Made by a program: the position numbers and the translations under genes. The notes under the pieces were generated by a model. The model ran no database searches, was not told the DNA's origin, and was given only the letters and a program-made list of their open reading frames with translations. A stretch of 64,000 bases of DNA from NCBI GenBank assembly GCA_904066235.2, contig CAJFCV020000004.1, forward strand, positions 620,001 through 684,000, given 5' to 3'. The DNA is from Bursaphelenchus xylophilus. Its lineage: Eukaryota > Nematoda > Chromadorea > Rhabditida > Aphelenchoididae. This document shows positions 22,140-33,754 of this stretch, piece after piece. Position 1 is the first letter of the stretch. Every line of letters starts with the position of its first letter.

Positions 22140-22490
22140 GACCACTCTTGAGACATCACAGATCAACCCATAAAAATTTTAGCTATGAATATCAAGGGGC
22201 GGCCGAGATATTCAACAATCTTTTTTCGAGAGAGCACGGAAAATGAGGAGTGCGTTAGAGAAAAAATTCTTTTTTTGTCTATATCTGTGCGGATTTCGCG
22301 TAGAAAGAGATGATTTTTTGTAGAAATATTCTAATAAATATAAGAAATGAAACGCCAAATTTTCTTTTTTAAATTCAAAAAAAAAATTTTTTTTGAATAT
22401 TTTCATTTTTTTCAAAAATCTCCATAATTTTTGCAAATTGCCAGCTAAAACCCTGGATATAGCCTTAGAAAAACGTCTTCTAAATTTTTG
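22140..22490 (+). repeat. Copy of the dispersed AGATATTCAACGAT repeat family
   Basis: GGCCGAGATATTCAACAATC, then CGAGAGAGCACGGAAAATGA, then GAGAAAAAATTC and GTCTATATCTGTGCGGATTT, then TTTTTTGTAGAAATATTC. Non-coding; same block order as the other copies in the window. Confidence 0.65.
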
Positions 22491-22834
22491 CCAAGTTTCA
22501 GCAAAATTACAACAGGAAACTTCCAAAAAATCCCCTAATTTCTAATCCATGATGACAAAAAAATTTCAAAAAATTTTTAAAATCTTCAAAAACCTCATTA
22601 TCTAAAAATTCCGGCCTTCCCAAAAGTTTGGACTCTCTTTACAATCCGAGAGAAATAAAAAGTAATGGAGAAAAACAGAAATTAAAAGTGGCCGGGATAT
22701 TATTTTTTCTTGGTCTTGATCAAGAAGCGAGAAAAAAGTTTTTGGCTTTTCCATTGTCAATAACGTTCGGCCAAGATAAATTGTGTAAAAAATAGGTGAT
22801 TTTTTCGGAGCAAGACTTCTTAAAAAACAAAAAA

Positions 22835-24165
22835 GATTTTTTGCACTGTGCAATTTCAAAAATTGTTTCCACTGCACAGTGCGGTCCATAAAATTTATGT
22901 ATATATATTTGATTTGCACGGTGCGGTTTGGGGTTATCGAAATTTTTTTACGGTGCGATGACGCCTTTTTCTTTCCTGCACTGTGCAGTGGGAAAAATAT
23001 GAAAACTGCACAGTGCAGTTGAGAAAATCGCCTTTTTTCCAGTCCGCACAGTGCGAAAATTTTTTTTTGGAATTTTGCACTGTGCAGTTTAAAAATTGTT
23101 TCAACTGCACTGTGCAGTTCAGAACTGCATCGCCTTTTTTTGCAGACCGCACAGTGCAAAATTTTTTTTTGGCATTTTGCACTGTGCAGTTTAAAAAATT
23201 GTTTGGATTGCACGGTGCAAAAGAAAAATTTGCTTTCCTTATCGCACTGTGCGAAAGACCTTTTTTCCAGACTGCCTGTGCAATTTCAAAATCAGATTCC
23301 ACTGCACTGTGCAGTGGGAAAAATATAAAAACTGCACAGTGCAGTTGAGAAAATCGCCTTTTTTCCAGACCGCACAGTGCGAAAAACATTTTTTCCGGAC
23401 TGCACTGTGCAATTTCAAGAATTGTTTCGACTGCACTGTGCAGTTCAGAAAATTGACCTTATTTGCTGACCGCACAGTGCGAAACGTAATTGTTTATCCG
23501 ACTGCACTGTGCAGTTTAAAAAATTACTTGGATTGCACGGTGCAAAAGAAAAATTTGCTTTCCATATTGCACCGTGCATTAAGTTTTTTGCCAGGTTGCA
23601 CTGTGCAGTCTCAAAAATCGTCTCTATGGCACAGTGCAGTTGAGAAAATCGCCTTTTTCCCAGGCCGCACTGTGCGAAAAACATTTTTTTCCAGACTGCA
23701 CTGTGCAATTTCAAAAACAGTTTTGACTGCACTGTGCAGCTCAGAAAATTAAATTTTTTTCCAGACTGCACAGTGCGAAAAGTAATTGTTTATCCGACTG
23801 CACTGTGCAATTTCAAGAATTGTTTCGAGTGCACTGTGCAGTTCGGAAAATTGACCTTATTTGCTGACCGCACAGTGCGAAAATTATTTTTCGCCAGACT
23901 GCACTGTGCAATTTCAAAATCAGATTCCACTGCACTGTGCAGTGGAAAAAAACTAGCTTTCCATTTTGCACAGTGCGAGCAAAATTTTTTTTTTGAATGT
24001 TTGCACAGTGCGGAATAAAATTTGAAAATTTTGCACAGTGCAGTAAAAATTACATTCATTTTGGAGTGCACAGTGCAAAAATCAAAAAAAAAATTTTTGC
24101 ACAGTGCGCCAGAAATTCTTTTTTTTTGTAAAAACGCACAGTGCAATGACAAAATTTAGGCTGTG
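22835..24165. repeat. GCAC-N-GTGC palindrome array (intergenic, largest)
   Basis: Roughly sixty palindromes between the innexin and PCGF genes. A composite unit is partly repeated: GACTGCACTGTGCAATTTCA, AAAATTGTTTCGACTGCAC, CAGTTGAGAAAATCGCCTTT, TTCCAGACCGCACAGTGCGA. Centre bases A and T dominate, C and G are present. Because TGCACTGTGCA lacks stop codons, spurious open frames with CTVQ, ALC and HSAK repeats appear in several frames on both strands. Confidence 0.9.
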
Positions 24166-24472
24166 CATCGTCTAAAATATTCTAAAAAAAATTTTGGGCT
24201 CTTAAAACTAGTAAGAAAAAAGGTTTAAAATTCGCGGTAGAAAGGAACGAAAAAATTACATCTCGAATATTAATATATCCAAAAAAGGAATCTTCCCCGT
24301 CCTCCCTCAAATATACAAACCTTGGAGAAGACGTTTCCCTTTCACTTTTCTCATTTCGAACTAAAGACCCTCAGGACGTCAGCTGGTCAGTGTTACGCGA
24401 GTCTATAGACTCAATCTTGAAAAAAAATATTTCAAAATTTTCCGCATTTATTTTTTTTTGGGGACAAGAAAC

Positions 24473-24508
24473 ATGAGTGATTTTGACAAGTTGAGCGAAA
24501 ATTGCAAG
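24473..24508 (+). CDS. Possible 12-codon first exon
   Basis: ATGAGTGATTTTGACAAG and six more codons (protein MSDFDKLSENCK) end at AAG followed by GTAATA, a usable donor. No convincing partner exon was found. It could belong to an unrecognised gene or be an alternative 5' exon of the PCGF gene 1.75 kb downstream. Weak. Confidence 0.15.
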
Positions 24509-24675
24509 GTAATAAAAAATTGAAGTCAAAGAAAAAATTTTTTTAAAATTAATAAAAATGTTGATGAAATTTGGGAAAAATTAAGATTAGAATTTTGTAA
24601 TGGTATATCTGCGAATTTTAACTTGCGTTTTGCAGAAATTATAGGATTTTTTGATAAAAAAAATCATCAAATTTC

Positions 24676-24716
24676 AAAAAAAAAAAAAAAAAAAAAAAAT
24701 TTTTTTTTTTTTTTTT
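24676..24716. repeat. A24-T17 perfect homopolymer junction
   Basis: An uninterrupted run of 24 A residues passes directly into 17 T residues, a perfect hairpin-forming sequence. It may be prone to assembly error. Confidence 0.9.
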
Positions 24717-26261
24717 ATTTTCAAGACTAAAAATTGGCATTTTAGCATTTTATTTCCCTCTCCTGAACTTTCCCACAAAAAAAATCAATTTTTCCCAGCC
24801 TAATTCGCAAAAATACCGCCAAAAACCGAGTATTTTCTCTGACCGCTCTCCTCATTCCCCGCACTCTCTCGCCCGCAAAGGCCGTATCTCGGTTCCCGCT
24901 GAAACTTGCAAACTAAAACTTTCACAGGTTAAATTTTGCTCCATAAAAGATAATTATGCAAAATTTCAGGCAAATCCGATCATTGTGCCTCAGGCAAATT
25001 AAGTTTTAAAATCATCAACCAGGTAAAAATCGTGTAAAAAAAGTTTCTATGAGCCGTTTCCGTCCTGGATTTGGGAGGCAAAGTGGCTTTGGATCTGCGG
25101 AACAAGTGTTTTGAGTGATTTGATATCTACTTTTTGACAAGTTCCTGGCATTTTTGGGGGATTAAATTCTCCATGAGGGAAGAATCAGGGTCAAATTTCT
25201 TCTAATCATCGATTTTTTTGTGTTTTATTGGGGAAAAAAGCATTTTTAAAGGTCTAAAATGAGAGAATTTCATTGGATACGTATTTAAAAAAAATTTTTT
25301 TTTTACAATTTTACATTTTTTTTATTTTTTTAACTTACAAAATCGTCGACAATACATTGACAAGGCTAAATCTAGCCAAATCCTTGCCAAAATATGTATA
25401 AAAAACAGCCCAAATATTAGAAATACTCCAAAAAAGCGGCTAATCACGGAGTATGAAGGGCATTTCGGATATTAAAATCCTCGAAAACTTTTTTATTTTA
25501 ATGAATTCTGAGGCGGACATGTAAAGAAACGGCCTCTAAACTTCACAAGGACATCATTTACAGGACTTGCAATGAGATTTGAAACCTCAGAAAAACAAGT
25601 TTTTATATTGTTTTAGATAGCTGTGGCGCGAAATAAAAAACTTACCGGAACTTTTAGACCGATGGGCCGAATTGGCCATGAACCCGAATTCTCAAGCAAT
25701 GGGGTCGACTGTAAATAGAGTGAAATGCAATCCGCACCTGAGGGCCGGAGAAATCACAATTTGCGGCCGCAAACCCGTCAAACCCATCAAAACGGACGAA
25801 ATGTCACGTTTTCCCGAAAAAATCGGATTGATCGGCGAAAAACAAATCGAAATCGGAATGGAAAATAAAAGTAGAGGTCTGTTACTGTATATCCTTTACG
25901 GTTTCAGTCATTTTACCTCAGGGAATTACGGGTTTTCAAGGGAAAAATCGAAATGTCTTGGATGAAAATAGTGTTTTAGATAAATTTTCTGAATTTTATA
26001 TAAATTTGGGTTGTAATTTGATTTAAAATCGGGTTTGTAGACGATTTACGGTGCTGTGAAAACTACCATAACTAATTCGAAGCGACTTCCCTGATTTTCA
26101 GTAATTTTGGCATTCTGCATCAAGCCAAATTTTTCGGCGAATTTTCTCAATTCTCTCAATTTAGCCCTCTAAAACAAGGAAAACCCCGTCAATTTTTTGC
26201 TGTAAAATTGTAAAAACCTTTATTCTTGATTTTAAAACATTAATTTCACCTTTTTGCAGCC

Positions 26262-27705
26262 ATGAAGTCCCTCAATTCCATCAAAAAGCCGCCAAAGGCA
26301 AAGAAAGTCAAGTCGGAGAGGGAAGAAGACGGTTCGGCTGGCTCAAGTAAACTGCCCGACACGCCGGACCACATTCAGGACGGCCAACATGGCTACATGG
26401 TCAAGTTGAGACTGTTAAATCCGAACTTGACGTGCGGTCTGTGCGAGGGTTACCTGATAGATGCGATCACCATCATGGATTGTCTTCATTCGTTCTGCAA
26501 GAGCTGTTTATTGATGTATTTTGAAGGTAAGGTGTTTTACATTTGTTCTTCTTGAATTTAGGAAGCTTTTCCTTGAAAAACTAGCGAGGAATTTTGAGAA
26601 ATCGCGGAGGTTTTGATCGAAATATTATTCATGGTTGAGCTTTATTGGCTTGTCAAATTTTTTGGTATTTTTTGATGTCTAATGAAGTAGTTAGGTAGAA
26701 TAAGTTTCTCACAGCTTCTTTTTGATGTTGTATATATTTTCACCGCAAAAAATGCGATAAATTTGAGGAAATCGCTGAGTTTTACATCAAAATATTATCC
26801 ATGATATATGTGCAAGTTCTTGGCCAATTTCTTTTATGTTAAGTGGGCTTATTAGATAAAATAAGACTGCCAATGCGTTTTTCTTGAGTTTAAGAACATT
26901 TCCAGCAAAAATATTGCTATAAAATTTCAAGAATTATCCGAGTTTCGTCTAAAAATATTATCCATGGTGTATTTTTGACAGTTTCATCAATCGTTTGTCT
27001 TTTTTGGCCTCAATATCTTTCATTTTAGATAATAAAGACTGTCCAAAGTGTCACTTTGTAATTCATCAATCCCATCCCACTCATTACGTCACGTACGATC
27101 GGACATTACAAGAAATTGTCTATAAACTAGTCCCAGGCCTTCTGGAAGCCGAACAAAAGCGAAGAAAGCTCTTCTACGAAGAACGAAAACGTCTGGGGAT
27201 CATTGACGGTGAAGACGAGGAAGAGAGCGATCATGTGCTCAAAAAGGACGAACAGGGTATGTTATTCTTGACCTTCTTTGGTATCTGATGTTTAGAGTAC
27301 GAAAATGGAGTTGTGCCGCTAAAAAGCAATGGAATATGTTGCGAAGAGGCCGAAACACATCTGGCACATAATAGAGCAGGTGATAAGGATGCGGTTTGTC
27401 TCACACCGGCCGACGATTCACCGAAATTAAAGCATATTATAATAGCTTTATCTCGTAGGTTAACGACCCAAAATTTTGATGTCCTATTTTTCGCAGCGCT
27501 TGCCACAATTACCTCGCTGAAACGGCTGATCTCCTACTACCTCTACGACGGCGATATCTCACATTACAACGAGTTCGACATCTTCTGCAACGACGAATTG
27601 ATGGGCCGCGATTATTCGGTCGTTTTCATCCGTAAAACCCGCCTCAGGCAGTTGGATCCGGACGAGCCGATTCATTTGGTGTACAAGAAACATGTGGAAT
27701 TTTGA
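26262..27705 (+). CDS. mig-32: Polycomb group RING finger protein, PCGF3/5 type
   Basis: Exons 26262-26526, 27029-27256, 27296-27454 and 27497-27705 give 286 residues. PCGF proteins pair with RING1 in PRC1-type H2A ubiquitin ligase complexes in the nucleus. A C3HC4 RING finger lies at about residues 57-100: CGLC, CLHSFCKSC and CPKC supply the zinc ligands. The segment after it, VIHQSHP then DRTLQEIVYKLVPGL, is the block shared by PCGF3 and PCGF5. The last exon encodes a RAWUL-type C-terminal domain (LKRLISYYLY ... DIFCNDELMGRDY). The first 45 residues are Lys-rich and acidic by turns, specific to this protein. TTTTTGCAG two bases before the ATG is a likely trans-splice acceptor. The symbol mig-32 is the C. 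elegans PCGF gene; orthology is inferred from the domain match, not tested. Intron 1 is unusual, with internal repeats. Confidence 0.93.
26600..27000. repeat. Degenerate tandem repeat in PCGF intron 1
   Basis: Three units of about 170 bp, each with GAGG/AAG-AAT-CG-GTTT, then AAAATATTATCCATG (about 26622, 26792, 26948). The ATGGATAATATT element is on the minus strand relative to the gene. Confidence 0.6.
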
Positions 27706-28329
27706 TTTTTTTCATTTTTTTGCAATTTTTTAAAAATTTTTTGATAATTTTTTAAAATTTTTTATCAATTTAACTATTATTTATTGAATTTCATAGCTAT
27801 TTACCAATTTTATAACTCATTTCAAGTCGTTGCAACCAGTTTTAACTAAACTTTTTATTTATTTTTATATTATACTAGACATTGAGCTGGAAAAATCGAA
27901 TAAACGGGTCATTTTTTATAAATTTTTTGAACTGCTTTGACTTTTTTGCAAGTGTTTAGACATTTTTCAAATATTTTCTGCAATTTTTATTTTGTTTTTT
28001 TAGAATTTCCGCTGCAAAAATAAGTTTACTCTGAGAGTTTCTGCTTTTTCTCGAGTTTCTCTCGTTTTGCGGCCTATTTCTGGTCTCGGGTTTGTTTGTA
28101 GAGCGATTTCGAAAGCCAGAATGGCTTGAGCAGCAGCTTATCAGTGATTTACGAAAGGTATTTTTTGTTCTTTCACTGAATTTGAGCTTGTTCAACAGAA
28201 ATTTTGGATTTTTGAGGTGACCCAAAAAATGCGTCATTATGACAGGTTAAAATGATTCGATTTTTTTCAAATTTTGAGTGAATATTCTTTAGAGGGGAAG
28301 TGTTGATCCCTGAAAAATTGAGATTATTC

Positions 28330-28480
28330 GGTGCAAAGGTGGCTGAGATATTGAACGATTTTTGGAGAGAAACGGTGGGAAAATGAGGAGGTACAGGAAG
28401 AGAAAAGTTTTTTTTTTCAATATCTCTTTGAATTTTGCGAGGAAAGAAGTGATTTTTTGCACAAATTGTGTACTTATCAG
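28330..28480 (+). repeat. Copy of the dispersed AGATATTCAACGAT repeat family
   Basis: GGTGGCTGAGATATTGAACG, then GAGAGAAACGGTGGGAAAATG, then AGGAAGAGAAAAG, then a T-run and GATTTTTTGCACAAATTGTG. Degenerate. Confidence 0.55.
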
Positions 28481-28507
28481 TCTCATCAAAAGGGCGTTAC
28501 AAAAAAT

Positions 28508-30045
28508 TTTTTGGGTCGACGATACTATGGATCGCCTCGGTTTGTCCTTGAATGCATGGGGAGGCTAGAAGAAGGCTCATTTAGTATAAATAATAAGATT
28601 GATTGGGTCCTAGGATAGCTCACCACCTATTTTGAGGCAATTTACATGCACTCACATCAATAATATCAAGATAAAAGTTACGGATCTTCGTTTTTTGCCG
28701 CAAATTTTGGTCTTTTATATGTTACAATAATTCAGGGTAAAGAAAAGCAACGTTTGTAATAGCTAAAATTAGAAAAAGTGGGCATATTTCAAGCCTTCGA
28801 CAAGTCTTCGCCGAGCCTTCGCCGATAATTCAGTGGCCTTGCCAGGCCTCGTAGGCACTTCCAACAACCTTTTTTTGGGTATCCACCTACCTTTACGCCT
28901 CATATCGATCGGTTTTGTGCTGACCCGAACTGTCGGGACGCGAAAAAATTCATTCATTGTTCTTAAAAATCCCATTTTTTCATTCAAATTCACTTTGAAA
29001 TCACCACAAAAAACTCTCCGTCACATGTCGTAAAAAACAATATTGATCCCAGGTCATGCTCAAGTTTTTTTGCAAGTTATTTATTTGCCAATCACTGGGA
29101 AGACGCTGAGCGTCTGTTTCCACGTGCAATTTCGGCCAAAACAAGAGTCTAAAAATACTGTGTCTGTTTCTAAAAATTCCCCTCTTTATCCAATTTTTCG
29201 TGCGAAAAATGAATTCGTAGGTCCGATGGCTCGAGGGGCTTTTTGAAGCAGAAAAAGGAGCGTACTTTGGCCAAGACCGACGTTTTTTCCGACAGAGATC
29301 ACTTTCTCCGGAATTTGAATATCTTAGTGGGAAAAAAAAGATAAATTGATACACTTAAAGCTTAAAATGTTGATGAAACTTGACACCAATTAAGAGGAAT
29401 TTTTTTGGGGCATTTCCGACAAATTTAGCTAGCGTTTTGCATAAATTATCGGGATTTTTCGATGGAAATTTGACAAAAATTCGAAATTAAAAAAAACTTG
29501 AGCATGATCAATATTGTTTTCTACGACATGTGACGGAGAGTTTTTTTGTGATGATTTCAAACTGAATTTGAATAAAAAAAATGGGATTTTTAACAACAAT
29601 GAATAATTTTTTCGCGTCCCGACTTTTCGGGTCAATACAAAATCGATCGATACGGGGCGTAGGGCAGGTGGATACCCAAAATAAGGTTGTAGGAAGTGCC
29701 TACGAGGCCTGGCAAAGCCGTTGGATGGTCGGCGAAGGCTCGGCGAAGACTTGGCGAAGGCTTGAAATATCTCCACTTTTTCTAATTTTAGCTATTACTA
29801 ACGTTAGTTTTCTTTACCCTCAGTTATTGTGACATATAAAAGACCAAAATTTGCGGCAAAAAACGAAGATCCATAGCTTTTATCTAGATATTATTGATGC
29901 GAGTACATGTAAATTGCCTCAAAATAGGTGACAAGCTATCCTAGGACTCGATCAATCTTATTATTTCTGCTAACTAAGCCTTCTCCTAGCCTCTCCCATG
30001 CATACAACGACGAACCGACCGATCCATGGTATCGTTGACCCGAGC
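28508..30045. mobile_element. Long-inverted-repeat element with arms of about 560 bp
   Basis: Arms 28508-29075 and 29490-30045 are inverted copies with moderate divergence. Shared words include CTATGGATCG, TTTTGAGGCAATTTACATG, GCGGCAAAAAACGAAGATC on the second arm, and AAAAACTCTCCGTCACATGT on the first. The core (29076-29490) is unique and non-coding. This looks like a Foldback-type or very-long-TIR DNA transposon derivative. No transposase remnant is visible. Confidence 0.8.
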
Positions 30046-30084
30046 TGTCGCTGACCCTAAAAGTGTAACGCCGGCATTTATAAT

Positions 30085-30410
30085 TTAATTAAAAATTGGC
30101 TGAATCTATTCTTACGCTGATGCAAGGGATGTTGTTGAAGATTACATCAGAATAAACAGATTAGATGTGAGTGTAATTTATGGCTCTGGATTTGCAAAAG
30201 CTTGTCCAGAAAATGTGTCACGATGACACCCGTTTAAATTATGTTAGTCAGTCACTGACATGTTTTAACCGGTGTCATCGTGACACATTTTCTGGACACA
30301 CGAAGCTTTGCAAATCCAGAGCCGTAAATTTCACTCGCATCTAATCTGTTTATTTTGATGTAATCTTCAGTAACATCCCTTGCATCGGAGTAAAAATAGC
30401 TTCTAATTTT
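30085..30410. mobile_element. Foldback element with arms of about 150 bp
   Basis: Arms 30085-30237 and 30262-30410. Shared words: CTGGATTTGCAAA-GCTT, CCAGAAAATGTGTCACGATG, ACAGATTAGATG. A loop of about 25 bp. Non-coding. Confidence 0.8.
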
Positions 30411-30654
30411 GTTTTCAACCGCAAATACACTTTGCTTTATTGTTTACAACGACCGAAATTTGTCTAAATTTACCTACCGTAGTTGTTGAAAGCCGTTTTT
30501 GTTTTGGCGGGAAAAATGTTTTGAATGAAAAGGCGAAGTGTTTGGGTGCGTTTTTGTAACCCATTTTAAAAAATATTTTTTCGATATTTTACAATTAGAC
30601 AGTTTAATGATCTTTGAAATAGGATTTGAAATGATAAAAAAAAAGTTGGTTACG

Positions 30655-31328
30655 GTAAAAATATTGGAAAATAACAAAATCGCACAGTGCAGAAATTTGG
30701 AAAAGTTTTTTGACAGGAAAAATAAAAAAATCCAATTTAAAGACGAAAAATTTTTTGAAAATTTTTGTTTTTTTTTGTAGAAAATCCTCGGTCGACGTTT
30801 ACTACAATATTCGAATTTTTTATCCAGAAAATCCCAAAAAAGTTTCAAATTTTTGCTATTTTTTGGCCTAAAAATCTCGGCGTTTTCTGTAAAACGCGAC
30901 AAGTTTTTATCCATGTCAGTCTGTCGGGAAAATAATGAACACAATTTCGCTGCGCCAATCGTGTCGCTGAAGTGAAAAGCAACTTGGTTATTTTCTTTAT
31001 ATTCATTTTCTCGCCGGCGATGCGATTTTCGATGCGACAGAGTGCTCATTATTTCCCCGACAGACTGACATTGATAAAACTTGTCGCGTTTTACAGAAAA
31101 CGCCGAGATTTTTAGGCCAAAAAATTGCAAAAATTTAAAATCTTTTTTGGGATTTTTTGAATAAAAAAATTCGCGTATTTTGCTAAACGTCGAGCGAGGA
31201 TTTTCCACAAAGAAAAATAAAAATTTTCGAAAAATTTTTCCTCGCCAAATTGGATTTTTTTTTTCCTGTCAAAAAAATTTTCCAAGATTCTGAACTATGC
31301 GATTTTTTATTTTCTAACATTTTTACCG
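30655..31328. mobile_element. Foldback element with arms of about 300 bp
   Basis: Arms 30655-30955 and 31025-31328. Each arm contains AAAATCTCGGCGTTTTCTGT or its complement, CTGTCGGGGAAATAATGAGC-type sequence and one GCACAGTGC-like site (GCACAGTGC in the left arm, decayed in the right). The words TGTCGGGAAAATAATGA and GCGCCAATCG also occur at 32350, 32665 and 54488. Confidence 0.75.
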
Positions 31329-31994
31329 AAAAAAATCGAATTTTTATTATCACTTTTTTTTGCAAATTTTTTAAATTTAAAATTTGATTCCAAAATCATA
31401 GGATTTCCATTTTCTATCTCCATAAAATTTCGTTTTCACCCCCTTTTTGAATGTTGTTTACGTCCGAAAAGACCTCGTGTTTCCTTTTTTTCCGCCGATT
31501 CATCTGCAAAACAAGAGAGAGGGCCGTTAAAAAAAAGTATGAAAAAACTTTGTTTTGCACTTTTCGCAGGGAAAATGATCATTTTGAAACATGTTGTAAA
31601 AAAAATTAAATTTATGGACGGCAGATTAAACGGATCGAAACGAAATGTTTTGAATTTTAAAGACAAAATAGTTGATTTGAATTCAATCTCATATGATACT
31701 TACCGCAAAAAATTAGAAATTGAATTTTTTCAAGACATGTTTGAGGTTTTTACATGGCTTTACAGTAACCATCGGCATTTTTTTGTCGAAAAATTGACAA
31801 AAAATATTTTAACTCAACTTATTTTTCTCAAAATTTCATTTTTACAGTACTTTTTCACTTGATTTTCTTAATTAATCTTCAATTCGTCCAATCGGGTTCG
31901 AATCCTTCTAAATTGTAATTTTCCCGTCGATTGCCGAAATTTTCTGTTCGAACAAGAAGGAAGTGTTGTGTAATGGTTCATAAATCGCTGTCCG

Positions 31995-33035
31995 GTTGGA
32001 CAAATGTGAGCGCCACGTGTTTTGGGAGACCGGGAGGGGAGAGAAAGTTCGAAAAACAGGCTCTTTGAGAAGTTTTCTTGGGGATTTGGTTCTCAAATAT
32101 AAACAGTTGGCCAAAAAGTGCATTTTGAGCCAAAAAATCTCAAAAATAATATTGGATTTACTGTGGATTCTCAGTTTGAGATGGGCTCGATTACTGTAAA
32201 CAGGATTTTTGGACATCCTAATTTTAGTGTTTACTAAAAATTCCGCTACGTTTGTTACAACGAAAAAGGTGCAATTCTGGTAGAGGAAGGGTCCAGGAGA
32301 AAATTTATTACACAAAAATAAAAATGAGGGTGTTATTTTGGGCAGAAATATCAATTTGTCGGAAAAATAATGAACGTAATGTCGCTGCACCAATCGCTTT
32401 TGACCAACTACAGTGGCAGACCTGATCCAGTCGCAAAAAACGTATCATTTTGCATCCGGGAAGTATAAAAAATGTGGCAAAATGTCTCACTCTCTAAGTG
32501 AAAAAACTCCGTTTTCAAGGGCTCCCTCACGAAAAGAGCGGGCGTGCTTTTGAAATTGGAGTTTTTTCACTTGGAGAGGGAGGTATTTTACTACATTTTT
32601 TATGCTTCCCGGATGCAAAATAATACGTTTTTTGCGACTGGATCAGGTCTGCCACTGTAGTTGGTCAAAAGCGATTGGTGCAGCGACATTGCGCTCATTA
32701 TTTTCTTGAGACTGATATTTCCGCCCAAAATAACACCCTCATTTTTATTTTTGTGTAATAGATTTTATCCTGGACCCTTCTTCGACCAGAATTTCACCTT
32801 TTTCGTTGTAGCAAACGTAGTGGAATTTTTAGTAAACACTAATTTTAGATTGCCCAAAAATCCTGTTTACAGTAATCGAGCCCATCTCATGCTGAAAATC
32901 CAACGTACTTTTTGGCTAACTGTTTATCTTTGAGAACTAATTCCCCGAGAAAAATTCCCATTGAGCCTGTTTTTCGAACTTCTTCTCCCCTCCCGGTCTC
33001 CCAAAACACGTGGCGCTCACATTTGTCCAACGGAC
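31995..33035. mobile_element. Palindrome with arms of about 400 bp, split at its centre by a MITE
   Basis: Left arm 31995-32410 and right arm 32658-33035 mirror each other (ACACGTGGCGCTCACATTTG, GTTTACAGTAATCGAGCCCA, ACCCTCATTTTTATTTTTGT). The centre reads GACCAAC-TA-[insert]-TA-GTTGGTC, so without the insert the dyad would be perfect. Confidence 0.85.
32411..32657. mobile_element. Palindromic MITE, TA-target type, copy 4
   Basis: Termini CAGTGGCAGACCTGATCCAG and its complement CTGGATCAGGTCTGCCACTG, flanked by TA on both sides. 247 bp. The best-preserved ends of the family. Inserted at the exact centre of the surrounding palindrome. Confidence 0.9.
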
Positions 33036-33754
33036 AATAAATTTTCTCCTGGACCCTTCTTTGAATAGGCCCACCGCTGTATTTATCTTTAAAATACAGT
33101 TGGTTGTTTTTTGGATACTTTTTGATACCTTTTGAGCAGTGAAGAAGTTATTTTCGATCTTTGGTCGCTACAACTTTAATTATAGTGGTATTTGCGATAC
33201 CACTATCTTATCAATGCATCAACCGCTTCCTGTACAGTCATTTGTATTTCTTGTATTTTTCAATTTCCTCAAACTTGTTGTTGTTCATTTTGTCTCCCTT
33301 ATCGACTACCATAGACTTGGTAAACCCTTTAATCTTATCGAAAATACATTTCGCCCATTCGAAAATTGATGGAAACCGCGTGCTGGCAAGGCCGTTTACA
33401 CAACTGATAAAAAAACTTTTTTTCCCTTGCGTACACATCAGATAGCAAATATAGCGCTGGTATTTGCGAAAACAATCTTTACACTAAATATTCTATTATG
33501 AAAGGGTTGTAAAAAAGATTTGATGATAATGAAGGGGTATTAAGATTGAGAGAAAAAGTAATTGGACGATTAACGAAAAGTAACAAAAAAAAACAAAAAA
33601 ATTTGGAAGCAAAACACGTTTTTGTGTGGGAAAATGAAACAATTTTACAGCGCGAGTTGTAATGCTTAACAAAAGCTGTGAAAAGAAGCCGAAATAAATC
33701 GAAAATATGATTGGACCCGAAGAGGGCACCTGGAAAAGAAAGGATAAGATCGTG

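Noticed and set aside
22602..24152. Open frames of 100-200 codons with Cys-Thr-Val-Gln repeats
   Set aside because: Stop-free palindrome repeat in every frame; no domain and no splice structure.
25672..25965. A 97-codon open frame, possible exon before the PCGF gene
   Set aside because: The frame follows an acceptor-like TTTTAG, but no matching donor exon was found in phase, there is no recognisable domain, and the PCGF start has its own trans-splice acceptor.
31539..31862. A 107-codon plus-strand frame
   Set aside because: An acceptor-like TTTTCGCAG precedes an internal ATG, but the composition is A/T-driven Lys/Phe/Ile and nothing is recognisable.
33238..33438. Minus-strand 66-codon frame with a helical look
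   Set aside because: Protein-like residues, but no partner exons and no family; it could be a decayed exon.
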